A stretch of DNA of 64,000 nt from Tetraselmis striata (Eukaryota > Chlorophyta > Chlorodendrophyceae > Chlorodendrales > Chlorodendraceae). The stretch spans positions 1 through 64,000 of the forward strand of contig VCJN01002777.1 of assembly GCA_006384855.1 (NCBI GenBank). The letters are read 5' to 3'. Both the position numbers and the translations under genes were made by a program. The notes below the pieces were generated by a model. That model did not search any database, had not been told where the DNA came from, and worked only from the letters and a program-made list of their open reading frames with translations. Of the stretch, positions 33,816-44,891 are shown piece by piece; the stretch's first letter is position 1, and each line of letters opens with the position of its first letter.

Positions 33816-34847
33816 AGAGGCATATCATACGGACATCGCGTCATCAGATAATCCTGTCATCGGATAAATACTCGCACTGGAGCGTGCCACGTCGTAAGTG
33901 ATGACATGCCCCGCGCCGCTATCTGATGACAGACCCGCGTGTATACTGTACACGGGGGCATTTCCATTTGGAAATGCCCCCGTGTACAGTATACACGCGT
34001 CATCAGATAGCGGCCTCGGCCAGCCCATTTTCAAAACATTTTCGCCCAGTCTACCTACCTGCCCGGCACCCGCCGACGCCATGGCAGGCTCCACCGAGCA
34101 ATCTCCGCAACGGACAGCCAGGCGGGGCGAACCCACATGGGAGACCCGCCCTCCCCGCACTATGGGGGGTCATGTTTCCCCTGGGTTCACGGTTTCGCCG
34201 CGGGAGCTACGCGCGAAGGCCCGTGCACTGGCGGGGCGCAGCGGCCGCAGCCCTGGCGCCTCGCCCGCCGCCACCGCGCTGCGCCCGTCTCGCCCGCCCG
34301 CGCGTGGTCATCCCTCGACAGCCGGCGCAGTGCCTGATCCTTGTCTCGCTTCTCGTTGCCTGCACGGTTAGGATGGCGTGCGCTCGCGTGGCCATGGGGC
34401 GTGGCCCCGTTGTCATCATCGGTGTACGCTTCGTCTGTATGCGGTGTGTCCATGTCTATGTCCAGTGCGGCCCCGGCAATGGCCAGCATCCGAGGGTACG
34501 CGCTGCCCTCCGACTGCGCGTTGCCGTAGGTAAGTGCAAGCCCTTTAACTTCGTCTACGGCAAAGCTGGTACGCTCCATGACTGCCCAGTGTGGATGGGC
34601 GGGACGGGCGGGGCGAGAGACACGAGGGAAAAGATGGTGTTTGCGGGCCCGATGGCGGCGGCGGAACTAGAAGCGCCGGTCGATTTCTTGCGATATCTGA
34701 TGACAGACCAACGCATCTTGATATTTGTCCGTATGAATCACATCTCTTGTCATGCGTTAGCGTTGTCGACGTGGCAGCCCGCGGTGCGCGAACGGTAGAT
34801 GATGACAAGGATTATCTGATGACGCGATGTCCGTATGATATGCCTCT
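33816..34847. mobile_element. Terminal-inverted-repeat element upstream of ATR
   Basis: About 45-bp inverted ends (33817-33861 and 34801-34846) begin GAGGCATATCATACGG and continue through CGTCATCAGATAATCC with one small indel. TCA lies directly outside both ends and may be a 3-bp target duplication. The subterminal word ATCTGATGAC recurs inside. The interior is GC-rich and holds overlapping ORFs with no transposase motif I can recognise, so this is probably a non-autonomous DNA transposon. It lies about 480 bp upstream of the predicted ATR start. Confidence 0.85.
33915..34014. repeat. Perfect hairpin, two-tier stem
   Basis: An inner stem of 30 bp (33937-33966 with 33969-33998) has a 2-nt loop. 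An outer 16-bp stem (33915-33930 with 33999-34014) is separated from it by a 6-nt bulge on one side. It lies within the TIR element. Confidence 0.95.
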
Positions 34848-34940
34848 CAATCGGATTTCCCGTAGCGACTACTGCAGCCTGCAGCCTGCACTTCAGTAGC
34901 GTAGCGCAGCGCGCTTCCGGGTCGATGTTTCGGACATTTT

Positions 34941-35327
34941 GTTATAGTACAATAGTACTAGCGCAGCGACAGATGTGCGCCGGACCGGACGTCGCCTTCG
35001 CTATCAGCGTGCTCAGAAGGTTTCAGTCTGCCCCGCAGAAGACCCACCTCATGCGTGCTCTACCATCTCAAAGGCACCCTTGGCCTGGGCATCACCTACG
35101 GGGCCACTGAACCGGGGGGGGGGCTCGCCTTGTAGTCTGCTTAGACTCCGACTGGGCCGCTGACACAAGCAACCGGCGCTCTCAGTCCGGTGCTATCAGC
35201 ATGCTCAATGGTGCCGGCATTGGATGGGCTCATCAAAGCCCTGCCAGAACCTACTCACACCCTGCTGCTTAGACAAGCATGGGCACTAGTCAACTGTATG
35301 ACCGGCCTATGCTCGAGAGGGGATGTT
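34941..35327 (+). pseudogene. Ty1/copia RNase H fragment, copy 1
   Basis: A short LTR start (TGTTATAGTACAATAGTACT) is fused to the end of a copia Pol. The fused part encodes GPDVAFAISVLRRFQSAPQKTH in one frame, then GLGITYGATEPGG in another and SDWAADTSNRRSQSGAISML in a third. This is the RT-RNase H junction and RNase H of copia elements, broken by small indels. A purine tract (GAGAGGGGA) leads into the next LTR at 35328. Confidence 0.85.
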
Positions 35328-35560
35328 ATAGTACAGTAGTACTAGCGCAACGACAACATTATCCTGGGCGCCCGCCAGGCGCGCGCGCCGCTACATGCAT
35401 GGCGGCGCGGGCATTGCGGGCGCTGCACACTTCCTTTAACCTCACCTACCGCATCCTGCTGCCCCTCCTACTCGGCTGCCCCTCGTCAGGGGCCCACGCC
35501 CGTGCCCTGCACCCGGGCTATAAGAGGTTATGGTGCCCTCCTAGCCTCACAGCGTCGCTT
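35328..35560 (+). repeat. Copia LTR, middle copy
   Basis: Starts TGTTATAGTACAGTAGTACT after a purine tract and contains GGGCTATAAGAG, a TATA-like promoter element. It matches 36667-36860 closely. The right limit is uncertain. Confidence 0.75.
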
Positions 35561-35728
35561 CCCGCTGTGTGCTCCGTCTCGATGCGCCGCGCCCGCCTGC
35601 ACGGCGCGCTCTCCTGGCCATGTCGCCCGGTTTCTCCGTGAGCGTTTGTATGTCCGACCTCATGCCTGCCCCGCCGCCGCCATGCGCCGGCGGATCCTCC
35701 GACCAATGGCCCGCACTCGACCAATCCT

Positions 35729-36307
35729 TTGGCCTCCTATCTCCTGCCTCCTGGGGACAAGTCAGCTCTGCAGCGGTCCACCACGCCGTACAGATGCAGC
35801 AAGCTGCTCGCGCTGATGCGAGACATCGCGCACGATGCTGCCACGGCCGCCGTCCGCGCGGTTCTGCAGGCACATGACCTGCCCCGAGTCTCTCTCAAGC
35901 ACAAGACGGCGCAGCCGGAGCTAGTGCCTCTGCCGCCTGCCGCCCCCGTGCAGCCGGAGCCCGTGCCTCCGCCGCCTGCCGGCCCCGTGCAGCCGGAGCC
36001 AGTGCCTCTGCCGTCTGCCGCCCCCGTGCAGCCGGAGCCTGTGCCTCCGCCGCCTGCCGGCCCCGCGCAGCCGGAGCTCGTGCCTCCGCCGCCTGCAACC
36101 CCCGCGCCGCCACCGCCCACGCCCGCTCAGCCGGAGCCCGTACTTGCCGCCGCCATATCTGCGCCCGCCGCTTTCCCGCTCGCTGCCAGCACCTGCCGCA
36201 GTCACCTCAGCGCCCGCCGCTATCCCGCACACCGCCATCCCGCAAGCGCCATCGCCACAGACAAGGCCCCGCTCCCCCGAGAGGGCCATGAAACGTATTG
36301 GTGCTAG
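35729..36307 (+). pseudogene. Copia internal remnant, Pro-rich linker
   Basis: An ORF of 192 codons whose middle is a tandem array of about 39-bp units. It encodes 13-residue repeats of the type QPEPVPPPPAGPV (35.9-36.14 kb). Copia elements often have such a Pro-rich linker between integrase and reverse transcriptase, and here it leads, after a frame change, into RNase H at 36.31 kb. The upstream integrase and most of the RT are missing, so the element is internally deleted. Confidence 0.55.
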
Positions 36308-36309
36308 TT

Positions 36310-36666
36310 TCATGGGCTCTGTCGACTTCTTCACGATGTGCACCGGACCGGACCTCGCCTTTGCTATCAGCGTGCTCAGAAGGTTTCAGTCTGCCCCGCA
36401 GAAGACCCACCTCATGCGCGCTTTGCCATCTCAAAGGCACCCATGGCATGGGCATCACCTACGGGGCCACTGAACCGGGGGGGGCTCGCCTTGTAGTCTA
36501 CTGAGACTCCAAATGGGCAGCTGACACCAGCAACCGGCGCTCTCAGTCCGGTGCTATCAGCATGCTCAATGGTGCCGCCCCAAAGCCCTGCCAAAACCTA
36601 CTCACACCCTGATGCTTAGACATGGGCACTAGTCAGCTGTATGACCGGCCTATGCTTGAGAGGGGC
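36310..36666 (+). pseudogene. Ty1/copia RNase H fragment, copy 2
   Basis: It encodes FMGSVDFFTMCTGPDLAFAI, then the same RNase H stretch as copy 1 with the same kinds of frame breaks (SNRRSQSGAISMLNGA). It ends in a purine tract followed by the LTR at 36667. It is nearly identical to 34960-35327. Confidence 0.85.
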
Positions 36667-36870
36667 TGTTATAGTACAATAGTACTAGCGCAGCGACAGC
36701 AGTATCCTGGGCGCCCGCCAGGCGCGCGCGCTGCTACATGGCGGCGCGGGCATTGCGGGCGCCACACACTCCCTTTAACCTCACCGCATCCTGCTGCCCC
36801 TCCTACTCGGCTGCCCCTCGTCAGGGGCCCACGCCCGTGCCATGCACCAGGGCTATAAGACATTTAAGGA
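36667..36870 (+). repeat. Copia LTR, right copy
   Basis: Begins TGTTATAGTACAATAGTACT and matches the middle LTR to about the CTATAAGA element, then diverges. Confidence 0.75.
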
Positions 36871-36989
36871 GCTACCACGGCACGCGTTCCCAGGATACCC
36901 AAATTTCAAACGTACCATTACAACAATGTAGCGGCGGCTTCGCCGCTCTGAGAAAAGAAGGGTGCGGGCCCTTATTAATATCCGACGAT

Positions 36990-37533
36990 GACGAAACATG
37001 AAGGGAACCCGTACGGCGAATAATAAGTACAGGTATGAGTACTGTTCCCCTACCTCTTGGGTTGAGCGGAGGAAATTGAGAGCCGCGTCCGAAATCGCCT
37101 GGAATACGGGAGAATCGATACCGGTTACAATACGGTTTTATGACGGACGTTTTAGGCGTCCTCCGTCCGTCCTCGTGTGCTGTCTGTTCGTGCATAGACC
37201 GTTATAAGTTCGATATTTGCTTGTTTGATTTCCAGGCGCTATTACCATAGCCCGTAAAAATCCTGCAACTCAGACGAATTTGAACTTATTTAAAACGAAA
37301 ACATATTGCAAAAATCACGAATGTCCTCCGTCCTCCGTCCGTCAGTCCTCCGCCATACGCGCTTCGTGCATAAACCGTCATACGTTCGGTGTTCGCTCGT
37401 TTGATTTCACGTTATTGGTACGTGTACGGTAAGGTTATGAATGGATGCGCGTGTATTCTAGCCCCGGCACGTCATATATTCGTCTCAAACGCCAAAATAA
37501 CGCGGTACTGAGCGCGTTTTTACTGCTAAATCC
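36990..37533 (+). repeat. Repeat family Z, copy 2
   Basis: The inverted partner of 13896-14450, with the same internal duplicated CATACGCGCTTCGTG units and the same CCCCTACCTCTTGGG block near 37045. It ends at GCGTTTTTACTG, directly beside repeat W. Confidence 0.8.
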
Positions 37534-37536
37534 CGA

Positions 37537-38350
37537 CAGACCTCACAGCTCATCAAGATAATCGTCTTGTTAGATGCCGGTCCCGGGCGTAAGCTAACAA
37601 GGTAGACAAGGTAAGCTAACAAGGTGACCGCACGTTGCTAACAAGGTGACCGCACGTTGCTAACAAGGTGATCGCACCTTGAGGTCGACCATGATCACCT
37701 TGTTACATGCCCCGCCCCGCCCGCCCGGTGTGTCGGTGTAGTCCGGTCACCTCATACTGCGTCCGCGGATGCAACGCGCCCGGACTACTCGCCCCCGCTT
37801 GTGCCTCGCCGGCGCGCTTCCCAACGCACCTCTGCCAGCCCGGCCTCGGCATTACCCATCTCCGCCCCGCGATGCTTCAACTAGACTTCCGTTTCCAGTA
37901 TCCGTAAGCCCCCCCCCCCCCCCCCCCCTCCCGTCTCCCCATTCGTCTTCCAGTATCTACCAATATCGACTGTGATCGGAAGGCGGGGGGGGGGGGGGGG
38001 GGGGGGGGCGATCCTGTAGTCACGTGATCTCCGCAGCGCCGGCGTGGCTCCGACGACCTGCCGACCTCCCACCGCACATCGGCATCATGGCCGCGCGGGC
38101 AAGCAGTCGCTAACTTTTGAATTGCCCATGCGCATGGGCGTATGTCTGGTGGGTGATATGGGGAGTCGCGGCCTATGCGTCAACTGATGGCCCGTCACCG
38201 CAGCACTGCCGGCTCGGCCTGTCAATTACCCGTTTCCGCACTGCGATGCTGAAACTATACATCCTTTGCCAATACCTGGAAGCCTCCCTCCCCCATTCTT
38301 CCCCTTCGTCTTCCAGTGTCTGACCTGTCTACCAACATGGATTGTGTTCG

Positions 38351-38381
<31 letters not shown>
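37537..38381 (+). repeat. Repeat family W, copy 1
   Basis: About 840 bp that recur inverted at 49378-50195 with high similarity. Landmarks are a run of GCTAACAAGGTGACCGCACG units (37.61-37.67 kb), a GC-rich block with CCGGTCACCTCATACTGCGT, two G/C homopolymers (37.91 and 37.99 kb) and a final G38 run. A sub-block beginning TATGTCTGGTGGG is repeated again at 38427. I see no coding function. Confidence 0.88.
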
Positions 38382-38413
38382 CTTGTCGGACGGCGCGTGG
38401 GTAGGTCCGTGGT

Positions 38414-39066
38414 CAGGGGGTGGGGCCTCCTATGTCTGGTGGGCGATGTGATGAGTCGCGGCCTATTGCGTTAACTAAGGCCCGCCGGCGGGTCATCCTC
38501 GGATAGATGAGCGCACGCCATAAGACCGTCCCTGCTATTGGAGGGCTTGCGGGGACTTTCATGGAGATTGCCTTTGGAAGGGGCACGAGCGTTCACACTT
38601 GGTGATTGCAGTTGCGCGAGCGGGTCATGTCGATGTGCTTGGGTGGTTGTGACACGTATAATATTGTGCCCCCATCGACACTAGGTACCCGATGACTACC
38701 CTCCAGCCTGTGCTGCGGAAGGGGGGCACATTCGTGTATTGGACTGGATGCGGCTGATGAAGCATGTGGACATGTCGGATGCGATCCACTGTGGACTACG
38801 CGCCAGGTAGGGGGCAACCATAAGATGGGGCATCCATCGCGGCCTCAACACGTGGAATCCAGAATTGTTGCACGGCTGCTGGAAGCAACTTGCGCTGTCT
38901 GGGGACTTGCATTTTTTGCAGTTCGCCCGTGCCGCTGGAGTTCCGATGGGTTCTGGGTTACTTGCGGCTGCAACAAGGCAAGGCCATGTGCTGTGGTGTC
39001 GTGGTTAATGAAAGCGACAGGCATGCATGTGGATATAGACACGATAGAAGAGGCGGCGCGTGGTGG
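38414..39066 (+). repeat. 653-bp inverted repeat, left arm, with dead ankyrin-like gene
   Basis: Pairs with 40642-41294 with only a handful of mismatches and no net indel. Read on +, fragments look like ankyrin repeats: LVIAVARAGHVDVLGWL, LHFLQFARAAGVPMGSGLLAAATRQGHVL and MHVDIDTIEEAARGGDVLLM. They lie in different frames and are interrupted by stops, so this is a decayed ankyrin-repeat gene. Confidence 0.85.
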
Positions 39067-39339
39067 AGACGTGTTATTGATGAAGAAGATGATAGCGATG
39101 GGGCCCGATGCCTGAGTTAGTAGTAAATGGTGGGCCGTGCCGTAGCACATGTTGTTGTTGCGGAATGATTTATGACCTGGATGTGTAAGTTTGATACAAG
39201 CTTGGGGCCGATACCCACATCAACGGACACATGGCGGGCAACATAAGAGAGGGGGTAAGGTGAGGTGACTGTGGGTAAAGGTCTGCGCCGCCCGCGCCAC
39301 CGCCGCCCGTGCCTTAGCAATCCAACCACGCTATGCGCC

Positions 39340-40395
39340 CACGAAGAAGGCAGTTGAATATTCCACCCGCGCAATGTGATATCAACAGTGGGAATATGGC
39401 GTGACAAATGCACACCACGTCTATGAATGCGGGGGCACGGATCGTCGCGATTTGAGCTCAAAATTGCAGCAAGTGTTGCTTACATATACTATATGGCAGT
39501 GCCATGGTTCTTTTGCATGGTTTGTGGTCGCATGCGGGGTGTCAGGTTATGTGATCTTTACTACATATGTCAGGGTGTAGGCTATGGTCTGGGCGGAGGC
39601 ACTGGAGTCGTATGCATAGCAGTACGGGAAGAACTCGGCGGTTTGGAAAGAAGTCCGCTTGGGGAATGTGAAGCGCAATGACCGCAATGCCATGAAGCCT
39701 GAGTCCCATTTCCACCGGGACACGCCCATGCATTGGGTGTTGCGGTCGACCTTCGACACCGCCGCGTCATGCTGTTTAGAAAACAGCATGTCTAGAAAAC
39801 ACATGTCTAGAAAACACTGCCCAAACCCGTATACGTCGGGCCATGGACACCACACACGCCGAACACAACAGTAGCACTGCCGCGCCGCTGCTTCATACTC
39901 CATGCTCCGAAACCATATTTACAGCTATCCCAGCAGCTTAATTCGCCTGCCCACGCCCGCGCTGCCTCATATGTGCTGGCCATTGCAGACAAAACCGTGG
40001 CAATGCCGTGTAGTATATGTATGTAACACTTGGATCGAGTTTGACCTGAAACCGCACCGATCGATGCCCCCGCGTCCGTTGAAGTGGTGTACACTTGTCA
40101 CACACCAGTATCCCCACCGTTGATATCACATCGCATGGCTGGAATATTCAACCGCATTGTCGTGGGCGCATATCGCGGCTGGATTGTTAAGGCGTGGCCG
40201 GTTGCGGCGTGGGGGGCGTGGGTGGCGTTGGCCACACCTACTTGCCGTAGCCTAATTCGTTGGCCCATGACCGCATTGCCCCATGTAATGGCCAAACCAT
40301 GACAGTGCCGTGTAGTATATGCTCATCGTAGACAACACTTGCTGCGAGTTTCACGTCAACCCGCACCAATCGGTGCCCACACGGTTATTTCCAGG
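39340..40395. repeat. Spacer with diverged inverted units
   Basis: Within the 1,575-bp spacer of the large inverted repeat, 39340-39545 is a diverged inverted match of about 39955-40165 (shared: TTGAATATTCCA, TGTGATATCAAC, CATATACTA). A third, partial unit (40265-40395) is a direct relative of the second. No gene was recognised. Confidence 0.65.
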
Positions 40396-40641
40396 CAATG
40401 CGTGCAACCCGCTGCCGGAATCATTGCGCAGCACCGGCAATTGCCCATGTTGCCCCATGTGTTGGCCATCTGAGCCCAACGCATGCCTGAGGCCACTGTC
40501 ACACCGCACCCAAGAAGGGGGATCCCCATACAGTGTCGATCACAATGGGATATGGGTTACATGGGTTGTGTTGTTGGCACATCCGTCGCTGGGGATGGTT
40601 TATTCCAGCACACACGCCGCCGTCACATGCCATGATTGTGC

Positions 40642-41294
40642 CCACCACGCGCCGTCTCTTCAGTCGTGTCTATATCCACATGCATGCCTGCCGCTTTCAT
40701 TAACCACGACACCACAGCACATGGCCTTGCCTTGTTGCAGCCGCAAGTAACCCAGAACCCATCGGAACTCCAGCGGCACGGGCGAACTGCAAAAAATGCA
40801 AGTCCCCAGACAGCGCAAGTTGCTTCCAGCAGCCGTGCAACAATTCTGGATTCCACGTGTTGAGGCCGCGATGGATGCCCCATCTTATGGTTGCCCCCTA
40901 CCTGGCGCGTAGTCCACAGTGGATCGCATCCGACATGTCCACATGCTTCATCAGCCGCATCCAGTCCAATACACGAATGTGCCCCCCTTCCGCAGCACAG
41001 GCTGGAGGGTAGTCATCGGGTACCTAGTGTCGATGGGGGCACAATATTATACGTGTCACAACCACCCAAGCACATCGACATGACCCGCTCGCGCAACTGC
41101 AATCACCAAGTGTGAACGCTCGTGCCCCTTCCAAAGGCAATCTCCATGAAAGTCCCCGCAAGCCCTCCAATAGCAGGGACGGTCTTATGGCGTGCGCTCA
41201 TCTATCCGAGGATGACCCGCCGGCGGGCCTTAGTTAACGCAATAGGCCGCGACTCATCACATCGCCCACCAGACATAGGAGGCCCCACCCCCTG
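40642..41294 (-). repeat. 653-bp inverted repeat, right arm
   Basis: Mirror copy of 38414-39066. The paired ends sum to the same value (79708), which shows an exactly symmetric arrangement. It carries the same dead ankyrin-like gene on the minus strand. Confidence 0.92.
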
Positions 41295-41770
41295 CCCCTA
41301 TCGGCGTGGGGCGTATCGGACGACTGACACCCGCCGCGGCCCTCCCGCCGCGCGGCAAATAATGCCGCCCGGGCCCATTGAACACAGCCCCATGCCATCC
41401 GTGGTGCGACATCCCGACTCCCACCGGCTGGTAGGTAGCTCCACTCCCGCGGGCAGCGACCACGCGCACCGCGCAGTATGCGCCGCTCCACCCACGCTTC
41501 CCCGCCCCAGCGTCAAGTCGGAAAATACTGCGCATGATCCGAGCATGCCCCGCCGACGGGGCATCAATAGACGCAATAGGCCGCTACTCCCCACATCTCC
41601 CACCAGACATACGCCCATACGTATAGGCTAATCAAAGTTTGTAACTGCGTGTCCGCGCGTGCGTGATGCCGAGGTGTGGGGAGGAGGTCGGCAGGACGTA
41701 GGCACCACGGACACCACGGACCTACACACGCGCCGTCCGACAAGCCCCCCACTGTGAGATTCAGATGTGA
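41240..41770 (-). repeat. Repeat family W, diverged copy
   Basis: It shares CACCAGACATACGCCCAT and GTGATGCCGAGGTG blocks with 49.55-49.7 kb but is clearly older. It ends at CCCCACTGTGAGATTCAGATGTGAC, which also appears inverted at 49.36 kb. Confidence 0.65.
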
Positions 41771-42190
41771 CGTAAATGTGCCCTACTGGTGACGAACGAC
41801 GACATACGGGGACGATACGGGACGGACGAGGGACGTGGATTTCATACCCAGTAGCGACGACTATCGCACGCGACCTGTAAAGTACTATATGAATTTCTCG
41901 TTTCCATAATTTCATCAAATTGATATGCGCACGCGGGCTCGCGTGTCGCCCGCCGACGCGGAGCACCCGGGCTAAGTACAGGCGGATGTACGCACTCATT
42001 GCACATCGCCGCACATCGCTGACCGCACATCGCTGACCGCTGACCCCGCGGTGTGCCGCGATGTGCGGCACGACGGGCGGAGGTGTGGGCGGATATAGGT
42101 GGTACGGTAGGTGGTAGGCGGTAGGTGGTGTTCGTAGGTGCGCGTTTTAATGCAGCCGCCCTAATTGCTGATGATTGTGTAACGCCCCAG

Positions 42191-42270
42191 CACGCGCATG
42201 AAGTACGGGGTCGCCTCACGGTCACCGCCGCTCACCGTTGAATCAAGCGCGGACAGCCGCGCACTCGCAT
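42191..42270 (+). repeat. Shared upstream block, copy 1
   Basis: About 80 bp starting CACGCGCATGAAGT and ending CAGCCGCGCACTCGCAT, about 93% like 60632-60712. Both copies lie shortly upstream of an ORF start, so this may be a common promoter or the 5' end of a mobile gene. Confidence 0.8.
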
Positions 42271-42353
42271 CTGTGTTGCCAGCTGTGGGCTACATCCACC
42301 CCAACTCTCAACCCCCCCCCCCCCCCCCCCGCCCCCCGCGCGCGGCAGCAGGC

Positions 42354-44309
42354 ATGCCGGCAAAGGGATGGATAGCGAGTGTGTCGAAGGATGGCGTGTA
42401 CACATGCAAGCACTGCCACGGCATCGTGACGGGTAGTAGTGAAAGGACGGCGCGAGAGCGGCACTTCCTAAAATTCCCTAACTGTAGCCACTCGTTGAAG
42501 CGTGCGGCTAAGTTGCGCCGCAAGGCCGCCTTATCACAAGCAGCAGCAGGAGGGGCGGCAGCAGCAGCAGCAGCAACATCAGCAACAAGCGCGGCAGCAG
42601 GAGTAGCTGCAGCCGTCGGAAACGGCCCGCCGGCGCCGGTCTCGGACGACGGCGGCTCGAAGGTGGACGATGTGATGGGCGTGGGGGAGGACCCCGTTGG
42701 CGAAGACGGTATGGACATCGACGCGCGTGCGTGGCCGCCGGCGGGCGTCGAACCCGCGATGAGGGCGTGATATGGAAAGGCGATCCCGGCGACTTCTACA
42801 TGAAGGTCATCGCCAAGAAGTTCCGGGGAGTATGGCACTACGGCGTAATAACCGGCGTCGTTACCGAGTGGGTGTTGGAGGACTACGGCGGGGCGACCCA
42901 GTGGCGCGCTGTTTTCGAGACGGTGACATTGTGGACCTTCTGCGTTCAGAGGTGAGTGGGCCCGGCCTGCGTGCTGGTGGCACCACTCAACTTCGGTTGT
43001 ATGGAATCACACGCACCCGCCCGGTCGGCGTGGCAGGTTGTGGAGGCTATGGCGGCTGCCCAGGAGCACCCCCCCTGTGGATGCGGACGGGGAGGCTCGC
43101 TTGGTAACCGTCCATCAAGGCGATGACTTGTCCAGTGAATCACGCACCTTGCCCGGCGTGCGCTCAACACAACCCGGCTGGCGGAGGCCAAGCAGAACAC
43201 TGGCTGCCATGGCGTGTGCCATGTGCATGTGGTCCTGGGCTATGTCAGCATGATCAACCTCTTCCCCCTCGCGCCGTTCCACCTGTTTTTTTTTGGCTTG
43301 GGAAGGGACTTCTGGAGGAAATTTGTCACCGTGCAGGGCCACATTGGATTCCGAGCTATGAAGCAGGAAGACCGGCGCCAGGCTTTAGTCCCGATACCCA
43401 GCAACTTTGAACGCGGGTTGCGCCCTTCGTTTGCAGTGTCCAAGAATCGAAAGGTAACCCCCCCCCCCCCCCCCCCCCCCCGGGCGTGGGCGTGGGCGTG
43501 GGCGTGACGGCATTCCCCTCCATGACTGCAGGGTCAGGCAAGGTGACGGTGCAGTCCGGCTGGGTCATGGAGGACTGCTTGCACCACATGGAAACGTTTT
43601 CCATTCTTAACGCCGGTCCGCTGCTCGAGGAGGCCCGGGTGAAGGCGATCATGACCGAGAAGGAGCTTCGCGTCCCCAGGCGGTGCTTGGGCACATGTAC
43701 AAGCGCATGCAAGGAGCTGCGTGGTTCGTCACGCGGTGGGGGTTGCAGAATGTGGTGACGGAGGAGGACGGCCCCGAGCGCAAGGCGCAGGTGGACGCGC
43801 TCACTAGGGAGGGGAGGACTCGATACCCAGCGCGGCGCCAAGGCGCGGCGGCCGGGGCAGCGCGGCGCCAAGGCGCGGCGGCCGGGGCAGCGCGGCGCCA
43901 AGGCGCGGCGGCCGGGGCAGCGCGGCGCCAAGACAGCGCATACAGCGGAATCGGCGGAAAGGGATGCATTACAAGCTGTGGACGGCAGCCGCTGAAAACT
44001 ATGCGGTCATGCCGCAACAACCCCAGCACTGGCTTCTGGATACCTCTGATCTGGCTGACGGCGGCGGGCTGCGGGATGCAGGGCCGCATGACTGAGGTGG
44101 CGGTGCTGGTGAGCCCGCAGAGTCTGCATGCGACGGCGCGGCGCAGCCGCATAGGCACTAGACAATGCTCTGAAGCGAGCCCCAATTGTCTGCCCAGCGC
44201 CTGCCCCAATGTAACGCACCAGCTTGGCAGCAATTGGCAGCTCTTTTGCCCCCCCTCCACCCCACAGACACACTACCAATACCAGTTTCTCATCCCGGCG
44301 GGCAGTTGA
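42354..44309 (+). CDS. BED-finger/Tudor-like multi-exon gene, probably transposon-derived
   Basis: Exon 1 starts at the ATG at 42354. It encodes a BED-type zinc finger (KGWIASVSKDGVYTCKHCHG, then a conserved H and FPNC), a basic stretch, an Ala-rich linker and an acidic segment. A Tudor-like module follows (VIAKKFRGVWHYGVITG, then WRAVFE and, one frame over, DGDIVDLLRSE) and ends at a GTGAGT donor near 42952. Further exons: about 43200-43453 (GRDFWRKFVTVQGHIGFRAM; donor AAAG|GTAACC followed by a C run) and from 43532 (WVMEDCLHHMETFSILNAGP). A frame with a 10-residue repeat then runs to 44309. The single-base break inside the Tudor-like part and others downstream suggest decay. BED fingers are typical of hAT-like transposases, but I see no transposase catalytic domain. 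Confidence 0.55.
43831..43933 (+). repeat. 30-bp minisatellite, 3.4 copies
   Basis: The unit CGCGGCGCCAAGGCGCGGCG plus GCCGGGGCAG is repeated identically three times and then in part. It keeps the reading frame and encodes the decapeptide ARRQGAAAGA repeatedly. Confidence 0.95.
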
Positions 44310-44537
44310 TGCGTATACCCAGGCTTGTGCGTACGCGGTGCGGGGGGGGGGGGGGGGGGGGGGGGAATCACTATAGCTAAGCTAGTGATGTGAGATATGA
44401 GTGCAGCAACAGATATTGTGCAAGATATTATATATACGATGGCATGCAAGCGGGTCCCCGCTCTTCCACAATCATTGGCCCTGCTCCCTCTTGCCCCCCC
44501 CCCCGGTGCCCTTTAGCTGCTCTCAGCATCCCGAGTG

Positions 44538-44850
44538 GGATGGGCGGGGCAGCGGTTGCTACCGAGTGAGGCGTAGCATCGTTTGCAGTAGCAACGCAGC
44601 CTTTCCGGTGTGACGCCGCCAAGATGTAACCCAGCAGTACGCGCAAAGTGCAAGTGCAAGCTGCTGATGGCGGGGATCCCGCGCGGGGGGGGGGGGGGGG
44701 GGGGGGGGGGGCAGCGGCTGTGGGATAGGCGCGGCAGCGGTTGCTACAGAGTGAGGCGTCGCATCGTTTGCAGTAGCAACGCAGCCTTTCCGGTTGCATA
44801 GTGTGACGCAGCCTGGATGTAACCCAGCAGTACGCGCAAAGTGCAAGTGT
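44538..44850. repeat. Tandem duplication, about 190-bp period
   Basis: The block GCAGCGGTTGCTAC...GCAACGCAGCCTTTCCGG...CCCAGCAGTACGCGCAAAG occurs at 44555-44660 and again at 44730-44850, separated by a G27 run. Confidence 0.85.
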
Positions 44851-44891
44851 TACACGTCCGTGTGCCCCACCCAATGACATTGCGCCCGACC

